From Poseidonocella sedimentorum (GTDB lineage Bacteria > Pseudomonadota > Alphaproteobacteria > Rhodobacterales > Rhodobacteraceae): a stretch of 48,662 bases of DNA. Below are positions 42,436 to 48,662 of the stretch, one piece after another (within the stretch, counting starts at the first letter, position 1; every line of letters begins with the position of its first letter). Both the position numbers and the translations under genes were made by a program. A model generated the notes under the pieces. The model had not been told where the DNA came from, did not search any database, and saw nothing but the letters and a program-made list of their open reading frames with translations. The stretch covers positions 1-48,662 of the forward strand of contig NZ_FOYI01000018.1 of NCBI RefSeq assembly GCF_900116005.1. The letters are read 5' to 3'.

Positions 42436-43503
42436 TTATTTCTCCCGCGTGAGGTAGCGTTGGATCAGGCTGATGGTCAGCACGAGCAGAAACAGAATGA
42501 CCGAAATGGCGGCGCCGCCCGAGATGTCCTGCTTGCCGTAGCCGCGCTCGACCGCCTGGAAGACGACCGTGGTGGTGCTGTCGAGCGGGCCGCCGTTGGT
42601 CATCACATCGATCTGCGCGAAAAGGGCGAAGGCCTGCATGGTGATGACGATCAAGACCAGAACGGCGGTGTTGCGCAGACCGGGCCAGGTAACATAGCGG
42701 AAGGTCTGCCATTTCGACGCGCCTTCGATCGCGGAGGCCTCGTAGAGGGTCGGCGAGATGGTTTGCAGGCCCGACAGCCAGATCACCATGTGAAAGCCAA
42801 CCGCTTGCCAGATCGACATCGCCTTGATCGCGCCAAGGGCGGTGTCGGGGTCGCCCAACCAGTCGCGCCCTTCGAACATCCCGAAGCTGAGCCCATGTAG
42901 AATGCTGTTGAGGAGGCCTTCTTCCGCGTAGAGAAACCGCCACAACAGCGAGACGACGACAATGGAGACAACGACCGGCATGAAATAGATCGCGCGGTAG
43001 ATATTGATCGCGCGCAGTCGCTGGTTGATGAGCAAGGCGAGCCCGAGGGCAAGCGCGCCTTGCACGGGGGCGACGACCAGCACGAACATCAGGGTGTTGC
43101 GCAGGGATTTCCAGAAGACGACATCCCTGGCCACGACAACCTTTGCCGTATCGCCGGAGTGCCATCGGAACCATTCGCGCATGCCCGCATATTGCGGATA
43201 GTCGGGGTTGTTGCGGGTAAAGGTGCGGACGCGGGGATATTCCGGTGCGCCGGTCTCATCGCGCACGATCTCGCCCGCCGCGTTCACCTCGGGCTCGATG
43301 GATAGAACGCGAATGCCGAGAAGGTTGCGGTAGTTGTCCAGGCCCACGAATTCAGTGGGATTGGGCGAGATCAGACGCTGGTTGGTGAGCGACAGAAAGA
43401 AGGCGAAAAAGAAGGGCACCACGATGAACATCGCCAGAAGGCCGAAACCCGGCAGGGCGAAGGCCCAGCCTGCGCGGTTTGATGTCGTGAGTTTGGATGC
43501 CAT
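42436..43503 (-). CDS. sugar ABC transporter permease 1 (MalF type), with insert
   Basis: 355 aa, longer than the usual 290-310. The first membrane helix is at about 13-33; residues about 48-110 form a hydrophilic insert (SIEPEVNAAGEIVRDETGAP ... EWFRWHSGDTAKVVVARDVV) before helix 2, probably a periplasmic loop. The EAA loop EASAIEGASKWQTFRYVTWP lies near residue 243. Starts with ATG at 43503, GGAG upstream in the SBP-permease gap. The insert may contact the binding protein. Confidence 0.9.
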   Translation of the reverse strand: MASKLTTSNRAGWAFALPGFGLLAMFIVVPFFFAFFLSLTNQRLISPNPTEFVGLDNYRNLLGIRVLSIEPEVNAAGEIVRDETGAPEYPRVRTFTRNNPDYPQYAGMREWFRWHSGDTAKVVVARDVVFWKSLRNTLMFVLVVAPVQGALALGLALLINQRLRAINIYRAIYFMPVVVSIVVVSLLWRFLYAEEGLLNSILHGLSFGMFEGRDWLGDPDTALGAIKAMSIWQAVGFHMVIWLSGLQTISPTLYEASAIEGASKWQTFRYVTWPGLRNTAVLVLIVITMQAFALFAQIDVMTNGGPLDSTTTVVFQAVERGYGKQDISGGAAISVILFLLVLTISLIQRYLTREK

Positions 43504-43527
43504 TGTCTTGCTCCTTCGGAGGGGCGT

Positions 43528-43557
43528 TCCGGGGGCGGCGCGAATGCCGCCCCCGGA
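43528..43557 (-). other. 12-bp hairpin between sugar binding protein and permease genes
   Basis: TCCGGGGGCGGC (43528-43539) pairs perfectly with GCCGCCCCCGGA (43546-43557), loop of 6 nt, 13 nt after the binding-protein stop. No T run, so read-through into the permeases is expected. Confidence 0.65.
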
Positions 43558-43569
43558 CGAGGGAGGTGC

Positions 43570-44829
43570 TTAGTGCCCGTAGCCGCCGTTGCGCTCGATG
43601 TCGGTGTTGATCTCGTCAACGGCCGCATCCAGCGTGTCAGCGACGTCTGCGCCATTGGCGATGTCGGCCAGCGCCTTTTCGAACACCTTGGCCGCAACCA
43701 CGTAGCCGGGCGAAACCGGACGCACGAGGGCCTGAGCCTCCGAAAGGCCGAAGAAGGGCTCAAGCGCGCCGCCCGGGGCGTAGTTCGTGGTCATCGCGGC
43801 GGCTTCGGTGGTTGATGGGATCAGGCCGATGCCGTCGGAGAAGGCGGCGAGATATTCGTCCTGAAGGGCGTGTTCGACAAAGGCGGCTACGCCGTCGGGG
43901 TGCTCGCACGTGCCGGATGCGCCGAACTGCCAGGACCCTGCACCGATGACAGGGCCGTTGCCGAAGTCAGGGGCGGGTAGGAAGACCACGTCATCCACGC
44001 CGCCATCCAGCGTGGCGACACCCGCCCAGTTGCCATTCCAGGAGAAGGCATATTTGCCGTCGATGAACCCGGTGTCGCGTGTGGCGGGATCCTGGCTGAC
44101 AGGCGCGTAGCCTTCGGTGAAGAGGGATTGCCACCAGTCGCCAAACGCAATCGCCGCATCGCCGTTGAGCGCGCCCTCGGCGGTCTGGTAGGTGGAGCGG
44201 TCCACGATGTCGCCGCCGAAGGATTGCAGGAACGGGCTGAAGGCATATGGATACCATTCGCCGGTCCATGCCATGCCGGGATCAAAGGCGAACTCGTAGT
44301 CACCCGACGCCTTGGCGGCCTCAAGCGCGCCCATGAATTCCTCCGTGTCCCAAGGCGCATCAAGCGTCGGTGTGCGCAGGCCGAGGGCGTCGAGCGTGGA
44401 CTGGCGGGCATAGAGCGCGACAGCGGCTTCCCACAGACCGACAGAATAGACCTCGCCGGCCCAACGGCCGATGGTGCTGTCCAGATGGCCATCAAGCGCG
44501 GCGTCCGAGATCGGCAGTGGCTGCATGTAGCCCGCCCATGCCCAGTTCGGCATGACGGGGCCATCCACATCCAGGATACAGGGCAGGTTGCCGGCCAGAG
44601 CTGCGGCCACGACGGAGTCGTTGTAGCTGCCTTGCGGGAAGCTTTCGACCGAGACCATCCAATCGGACTGTGCCGCGTTGAAGTCCGTGACGATGCTGTC
44701 CAGAAGATCGCTTTCGACCTCGTTGCCGCCGCCGTGGTACCACATGGTCAATTCGGTCTGTGCCGCCGCCATGCCGACGATACTGGTCGATGCGACGAGC
44801 GCACCTGCAAGCGTTGTTGAAAGGTTCAT
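43570..44829 (-). CDS. sugar ABC transporter substrate-binding protein
   Basis: 419 aa, extracellular solute-binding protein family 1 (CUT1). A signal peptide (1-23, ending GMAAAQT) precedes TELTMWYHGGGNEVESDLLD, the typical beta-strand and loop start. Further marks are FNAAQSDWMVSVESFPQGSYND and GPVIGAGSWQFGASGTCEHP near the hinge. The ATG overlaps the TGA of the LacI gene (ATGA), with GGAGG 8 nt upstream, so the regulator and binding protein are coupled. The substrate is probably an oligosaccharide acted on by the downstream hydrolase. Confidence 0.92.
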   Translation of the reverse strand: MNLSTTLAGALVASTSIVGMAAAQTELTMWYHGGGNEVESDLLDSIVTDFNAAQSDWMVSVESFPQGSYNDSVVAAALAGNLPCILDVDGPVMPNWAWAGYMQPLPISDAALDGHLDSTIGRWAGEVYSVGLWEAAVALYARQSTLDALGLRTPTLDAPWDTEEFMGALEAAKASGDYEFAFDPGMAWTGEWYPYAFSPFLQSFGGDIVDRSTYQTAEGALNGDAAIAFGDWWQSLFTEGYAPVSQDPATRDTGFIDGKYAFSWNGNWAGVATLDGGVDDVVFLPAPDFGNGPVIGAGSWQFGASGTCEHPDGVAAFVEHALQDEYLAAFSDGIGLIPSTTEAAAMTTNYAPGGALEPFFGLSEAQALVRPVSPGYVVAAKVFEKALADIANGADVADTLDAAVDEINTDIERNGGYGH

Positions 44830-45917
44830 TTGGTCGTCCTCCCTACTGACGAAAATTTGGTGATCGGAGTCGGCAAGTCCTTGACGGAATTGCCGTGGGT
44901 GACGGGCCCGCTGACCTGAATGGGGGCAGCAGGTGCGTCGGTCGTACCGTTGATCATGCCCAACAACAGATCCGTCGCGCGGATGCCGATCGCGGCATAG
45001 GGCAGTTCGGCGGATGTCAGTGTCGGGTAGAGCGTCTGGGTGATGAGTTTGTGGTTGTCATAGCCCGCGACGGACAGATCGTCGGGCAGCGACACGCCGC
45101 GACTGCGCAGGATGCCATAGGCGCGCAGGGCCATGCGATCATTGCCAAAACAGATCAAGCTGGGCGGCTCGGGCAGGGACAACACGCGGTCGATCGCATC
45201 CCACAGCAGTTGCACTTCGGCGTCGCTGTCGGGGGTGTCCACATCGGCGGGAATCAGCAGCGCGGGATCAAAATCGATCCCTGCACCAGCCAAGGCGTCG
45301 CGGTATCCCTGCGTGCGGTGCTTTGTCGCTTCGAGGCGCGCGCTCAGGGACAGGTAGGCGATGCGTCGGTGCCCCTTGGAGATCAGGCTGTTCACAAGGT
45401 CAAACTGCCCGCGATAGTCGTTTGGAATGACAGCGGGCGTGCCGATGTCGTCATAGCAGTTCGCCAGCACCAGCTTGGTGGAGTTGGAAACGGCGGGCAG
45501 GGACACTTTCCGGTGATGGTCGGCGACATAGATGATGCCTTCGACCCGGTGTTCTTCGAAAGTGCGGATAAGTTGCGCGACGCGGTCGGTTTGGCCGCCG
45601 GTGTCGGCGATCAGCAGCGTCTTGCCGCTGGCCTCCATCGCTTTCTGGATACCCTGCACGATGAACAGGTCCGGCAGGCCGGACACGTCCACGCGGCTGG
45701 GCGACAACGAGATCGCGCCGGTGATCAGCCCCACCAGCCCCGACTTGTTGGAGCGCATCGCGCGCGCCGCCGTCGAGGGCACATAGCCAAGTTCTGCGAT
45801 GGCCTTGTCGACCGCGTCTTTGGTGGAGCTTTTGACTGCGCCGTCGCGGTTTATCACGCGGCTCACGGTTTTCGGAGACACGCCGGAGGCGCGCGCAACA
45901 TCATAGATCGTCGCCAT
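44826..45917 (-). CDS. LacI-family regulator heading the sugar operon
   Basis: 363 aa. The HTH is IYDVARASGVSPKTVSRVINR, hinge AMRSNKSG, then the effector domain (LVGLITGAISLSPSRVDVSG). As the first gene of the operon, overlapping the binding-protein ATG by 4 nt, it is autoregulated if the two tandem 14-bp operators at 45974-46001 are its sites. The effector domain end (TPITKFSSVGRTTK) is slightly extended. Repression relieved by the imported sugar or its hydrolysis product is expected from the family. Confidence 0.92.
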   Translation of the reverse strand: MATIYDVARASGVSPKTVSRVINRDGAVKSSTKDAVDKAIAELGYVPSTAARAMRSNKSGLVGLITGAISLSPSRVDVSGLPDLFIVQGIQKAMEASGKTLLIADTGGQTDRVAQLIRTFEEHRVEGIIYVADHHRKVSLPAVSNSTKLVLANCYDDIGTPAVIPNDYRGQFDLVNSLISKGHRRIAYLSLSARLEATKHRTQGYRDALAGAGIDFDPALLIPADVDTPDSDAEVQLLWDAIDRVLSLPEPPSLICFGNDRMALRAYGILRSRGVSLPDDLSVAGYDNHKLITQTLYPTLTSAELPYAAIGIRATDLLLGMINGTTDAPAAPIQVSGPVTHGNSVKDLPTPITKFSSVGRTTK

Positions 45918-45973
45918 CCGAGAATCCTCCCAAACCTCCGAAGGCAGCCCCTTAGAATCGGTTTCGCCGCCAA

Positions 45974-46001
45974 TGACACCGATGTCATGACACCGATGTC
46001 A
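45974..46001. promoter_or_regulatory. two identical tandem LacI-type operators
   Basis: The 14-mer TGACACCGATGTCA occurs twice end to end (45974-45987 and 45988-46001), each a near-palindrome centred on CG. On the minus strand TTGACA hexamers lie at 45997-46002 and 46008-46013, so bound repressor would overlap a -35 box for the lacI-led operon starting at 45917. Confidence 0.75.
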
Positions 46002-46040
46002 ACGCCGTGTCAACACCCAGATGGATAGGGCAGGGCACGT

Positions 46041-46060
46041 CGGGGGCGGTACTGCCCCCG
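46041..46060. terminator. 7-bp hairpin between SDR gene and sugar operon
   Basis: CGGGGGC (46041-46047) and GCCCCCG (46054-46060), loop GGTACT. It may end transcription coming from the reductase gene on the minus strand, though 225 nt downstream of its stop and without a T run. The gap 46061-46285 shows no supported gene. Confidence 0.4.
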
Positions 46061-46285
46061 AGCCGCTGTTGGGCGAGGCCGCATCAGGCCATTGGCCCTA
46101 GGTGTTCGTGCCGCGTTTCGGCAGTCTCTCCCTGCCTAATGCGCCCGGAGCTTGAGCCGTTCGCCGCAGGTGCATTGTCCAATTCCAGCCGAGCAGCAAA
46201 ACCGCGGATTGAAGTGGCCGTTCGCGGAACCTGCGCCAATGGTCACTTCGTTCGTCAGACAACAAGTTTTCTTCGCGCAAGCGCT

Positions 46286-47302
46286 TCAAACCAAATTTCG
46301 CTCAATCAAGCTTTGCGCTGTTGCGATGTAACTGTCAGCGAGCCGGATGGGTGCGCGACCCAGCAAGGCGCGGCCGGGTGCTTCGTCCAAAATCGGATTG
46401 TAGCCCAGTTCTTTGACGCTTCCGCGCACGTCTGCATCTACCAGAGCGTAAAGCCGGATAAACCAGTCAGGCGCTTGAAATCTTGGCATCTTTTTGCTGT
46501 AGGCAGGGAAAGCCTTTTTCAAACATGTCGCTATCTGCATGATCGAATAGACTTCGAAGCTGGCAATCGTGCGTACGCCGGCTGCGGCGGGCGCGGTCAA
46601 GGCCGCAACATGCATACGCGCCAAGTCACGCACGTCGACCGAATGCATGTAAAGGTGCGGCGCGATTGGGACTTCACCGCGCAACAAGCGCTGAAACAAC
46701 GCACCTGACGTTCCCGGATCAGAATCAAGGAGCGGCCCCACGATAAAGGCTGGATTGATCACCGCCAGCTCTGTCTTGGTTGTCCCCGGCTTGAGAATGT
46801 CCCAAGCTTTCTTTTCGGCACGTATTTTGCTTTCCACATAGGCATTCACATGCCCGTCGGGATCAGCCCAATCAGTTCCGTCCAAATGCGTTGGCCCAGC
46901 TCGGCCCCGCCCCGGTACAATTGCCGCAATCGATGACGTCAAGACAACCCGCGCCACGCCTGCGTCACGGGCGGCGGTCAAGGCCCGCCTCGTGCCATCC
47001 ACAGCCGGATTGATCAACGCCGCTTTGTCCTTCGGCATCGATGTGACGAACGGGGACGCTGCGTGTACCAGATAATCTACTCCAGCGCAGGCCTCAGCCC
47101 AGCCCTCGTCCTTGGTCAGGTCAAGTTCGACAAATTCCAGGTTACTGACGTCGCCCCCAGCCTCTGCGATGGCTTTCGCGGTCTCCGCGCCGCGTGAAGG
47201 CGTCCGCAAACTTCCGCGTACCTTATATCCGGCGCGCAGCAACGCCACCGCCAGATGACCGCCAAGAAAACCTGTGACGCCTGTAAGCAAAACCGTCTTC
47301 AT
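46286..47302 (-). CDS. extended SDR, NAD(P)-dependent epimerase/reductase
   Basis: 338 aa. The Rossmann motif TGVTGFLGGHLA (8-19) and the active-site YVESK (Tyr-x3-Lys) near residue 160 place it with dihydroflavonol-4-reductase/aldehyde reductase-like extended SDRs. HSVDVRDLARMHVAAL near 230 is the family's C-terminal signature. ATG 47302 was chosen since GGAG lies 6 nt before it; the TTG-led start further up overlaps that ribosome site. It is divergent from the TetR gene, its likely repressor. Codon use is less GC-rich than most neighbours, suggesting transfer. Substrate unknown. Confidence 0.88.
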   Translation of the reverse strand: MKTVLLTGVTGFLGGHLAVALLRAGYKVRGSLRTPSRGAETAKAIAEAGGDVSNLEFVELDLTKDEGWAEACAGVDYLVHAASPFVTSMPKDKAALINPAVDGTRRALTAARDAGVARVVLTSSIAAIVPGRGRAGPTHLDGTDWADPDGHVNAYVESKIRAEKKAWDILKPGTTKTELAVINPAFIVGPLLDSDPGTSGALFQRLLRGEVPIAPHLYMHSVDVRDLARMHVAALTAPAAAGVRTIASFEVYSIMQIATCLKKAFPAYSKKMPRFQAPDWFIRLYALVDADVRGSVKELGYNPILDEAPGRALLGRAPIRLADSYIATAQSLIERNLV

Positions 47303-47318
47303 TGCCATCTCCAAAATA

Positions 47319-47357
47319 TTACGTAACTTACATTAATCGTTCAGTTCGTAAAATCAA
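47319..47357 (-). promoter_or_regulatory. SDR promoter with TetR-type operator
   Basis: On the minus strand TTGATT (47352-47357) and TAATGT (47330-47335) are spaced by 16 nt. Just downstream lie overlapping palindromes GTAAcTTAC (47323-47331) and TTACGTAA (47319-47326), the right place for a TetR repressor to block initiation. Confidence 0.5.
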
Positions 47358-47416
47358 GCCTTCGAGCTTCACCTTTCAAGATTGACCTCAACACCGCGAA
47401 AAACGATGTTGAAGCC

Positions 47417-47962
47417 ATGGACGATCAACGACAAAAACAGATACTGACCGCGGCAAGAGCACTCTTCTTCGAGCGCGGGCTCCGCGCGACCACGATGGAG
47501 GCAATCTCTGAGGCAGCAGGTATCGCCAAGCCGACCTTGTACGCTCGATACAAAGATAAAAATGCGGTATTTCAAGCTGTTGTGGTGTCTGTCCTGGACG
47601 AGCTACGCGCTTTGATGGACGCTGAATTTTCGAAACCAGGCAGCACCGAGGATCGGCTAACCGCAGCTTTGGTTGCCAAGTACAGCGCTGTATTCGATAT
47701 GCTGCAATCGCCCCATGCCGCCCAGATGATGGAAGACAAGGGCATTTATGCGGGCCATGCTTTTGAAATGCTGAACACGGATGTCGCAAGGCGCATCGAG
47801 CGCATGACTGCCGAAGCAGATTACGACAACCCGAGCGCCCTTACGCGCCTCATTCTGTCATGCGCGTCCGGCATTCAAAAACATGCACGCACCCGGACTG
47901 ACCTTGCCCACGACCTCAAAACCGTTGTGCATGCGCTCTTGACAACGTGGAAATACCACTAA
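47417..47962 (+). CDS. TetR/AcrR-family regulator
   Basis: 181 aa. The HTH lies at about 10-55 (ILTAARALFFERGLRATTMEAISEAAGIAKPTLYARYKDK), followed by a ligand-binding helical domain with the AefR-like C-terminal segment. It is divergent from the SDR gene across 114 nt of AT-rich DNA holding candidate operators. No clear ribosome site is seen before the ATG (GAAGCC). The Cys in ILSCASGIQ might sense electrophiles, which is speculative. Less GC-rich than the core genes. Confidence 0.88.
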   Translation: MDDQRQKQILTAARALFFERGLRATTMEAISEAAGIAKPTLYARYKDKNAVFQAVVVSVLDELRALMDAEFSKPGSTEDRLTAALVAKYSAVFDMLQSPHAAQMMEDKGIYAGHAFEMLNTDVARRIERMTAEADYDNPSALTRLILSCASGIQKHARTRTDLAHDLKTVVHALLTTWKYH

Positions 47963-48223
47963 CGGTCCGTCAGTATCGACGTTACCACCGCATGAATACG
48001 ACAGATAATTTGCGAAAACTTCCGTTGTTTGGTGAGCGCAGCATCGGTCACATCGGGCGCTCCCTCCTCCTTCGCCGCGCGGTTCAGGAGTGGCAGTTTC
48101 GGAAGCGCCGCCGTTCGTTGCGTAGCTCGCCAACCGGTAAGGTGAGCCACCCCCCGAAAATCGGACAGTGACGGAAGCTACAATCTGACGTCTGCTGGTC
48201 TCCAAGAACGAGGAGATCAGAAC

Positions 48224-48529
48224 ATGTCGAAACGCAGGAACCATGATGCGGGCTTTAAGGCTCGCGTGGCGCTGGAGGCCGTGAAGGGCGAGCGCACTGT
48301 GTCGGAACTGGCCGCAGAATTTGGCGTGCATTCGACGATGATCCACCAATGGAAGAAGGCGTTGCTTGAGGGGGCTTGGGACATCTTCGAGCGTGGCAGC
48401 AAGAAGAAGGCCGAGCTCGACGAGGAGACAGTGCGATCGCTGCACGCCAAGATCGGAGAGCTGGCCGTCGCCAACGATTTTTTGTCACGAAAGCTCAAGC
48501 CCTGGACCGGCAAGCGAGGCGCGGGATGA
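48224..48529 (+). CDS. IS3-family transposase OrfA
   Basis: 101 aa. HTH region FKARVALEAVKGERTVSELAAEFGVHSTMIHQWKK, then a leucine-zipper-like helix (ETVRSLHAKIGELAVANDFL). This is the DNA-binding subunit of an IS3 transposase. AGGAGATC lies upstream of the ATG. The stop overlaps the orfB ATG (ATGA at 48526-48529), so orfB is either reinitiated or fused by a -1 frameshift. Confidence 0.92.
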   Translation: MSKRRNHDAGFKARVALEAVKGERTVSELAAEFGVHSTMIHQWKKALLEGAWDIFERGSKKKAELDEETVRSLHAKIGELAVANDFLSRKLKPWTGKRGAG

Positions 48530-48662
48530 TCGAACGCCACCACCCCACGCTGTCGATAGGGGTGCAATGCCGCCTGCTGTCGATCTCGCGGTCGTCGTTC
48601 TACTACGCGCCGCAGGGCGAGACCGAGATGAACCTCGCCCTGATGCGGTTGATCGACAAGCC
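48526..48662 (+). CDS. IS3-family transposase OrfB, 5' part
   Basis: Only the first 45 codons are in the window: MIERHHPTLSIGVQCRLLSI, then SRSSFYYAPQGETEMNLALM, the standard N-terminal helix-turn-helix of OrfB. The DDE catalytic core lies beyond the end. It is in the -1 frame relative to orfA. Confidence 0.88.
   Translation, partial: MIERHHPTLSIGVQCRLLSISRSSFYYAPQGETEMNLALMRLIDK

Larger units (their letters stand above)
48143..48662 (+). mobile_element. IS3-family insertion sequence, left part (truncated by window end)
   Basis: The end probably begins TGAGCCACCC at 48143, followed by a CCGAAAATCGGACAG inverted-repeat-like segment, then orfA (48224-48529) and orfB in the -1 frame from 48526. 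The right end and target duplication lie outside the window. The upstream segment 47963-48142 contains no supported gene. Confidence 0.8.

Noticed and set aside
46098-46289. 63-aa minus-strand ORF downstream of the SDR gene
   Set aside because: No ribosome site, no family resemblance, overlaps the SDR stop; composition does not look coding.
47963-48142. small ORFs of 63-74 aa before the IS element
   Set aside because: No ribosome sites and no recognisable features; they run into the IS end.

Overview
The window reads as chromosome of a Rhodobacterales bacterium (Alphaproteobacteria, roseobacter/Rhodobacter type). The evidence is high GC coding sequence with G/C third positions, a smoEFGK-mtlK polyol operon of the Rhodobacter kind, an rpsF-rpsR-rplI operon whose L9 carries a long acidic tail, glcB followed by glcG, an A-type RNase P RNA and a CCA-encoding tRNA-Ser. 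No plasmid replication or phage structural genes are visible.

Layout. 1-1.66 kb: an accessory stretch with a PemK/MazF-like gene translationally coupled to an unknown helical protein, ending at the 3' end of tRNA-Ser(GCU). 1.9-6.0 kb: VOC protein, quinone oxidoreductase with a divergent LysR regulator, a DUF305 membrane protein, a small unknown protein and an M48-like lipoprotein protease. 6.2-13.2 kb: LacI regulator and the polyol (sorbitol/mannitol) ABC transporter smoEFGK with mannitol 2-dehydrogenase; the usual sorbitol dehydrogenase gene smoS is absent and a 12-bp hairpin occupies its place. 13.2-22.8 kb: housekeeping and envelope genes (truA, ycjX-ycjF, a class A penicillin-binding protein, a PlsC-like acyltransferase, pepN). 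23.1-27.2 kb: an orphan periplasmic binding protein directly followed by a large chemoreceptor, probably a sensing pair. 27.7-31.2 kb: malate synthase G, GlcG and a glutamine-amidotransferase-like hydrolase. 31.5-36.9 kb: dienelactone hydrolase, YjbQ, rnpB, trpA, the ribosomal protein operon and ychF.

36.9-46.0 kb is more accessory: a decayed gene, a LysR/MFS efflux pair, and a six-gene minus-strand operon in which a LacI regulator leads a sugar-binding protein, two permeases, an intracellular GH-J clan (GH32/GH68-like) beta-propeller hydrolase and an ATPase. Two identical 14-bp LacI-type operators lie just upstream. 46.1-48.66 kb is visibly less GC-rich: an extended SDR reductase with a divergent TetR regulator, then the left end of an IS3-family element that runs off the window.

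The ABC systems share a layout: each of the three binding-protein genes is followed by a strong hairpin before the next gene, consistent with binding proteins being made in excess over the membrane parts. I found no clearly new multi-gene system. The best candidates for something undescribed are the binding-protein/chemoreceptor pair, the toxin-like gene with its coupled unknown partner, and the sugar operon with the unusual cytoplasmic WDSW-type hydrolase.
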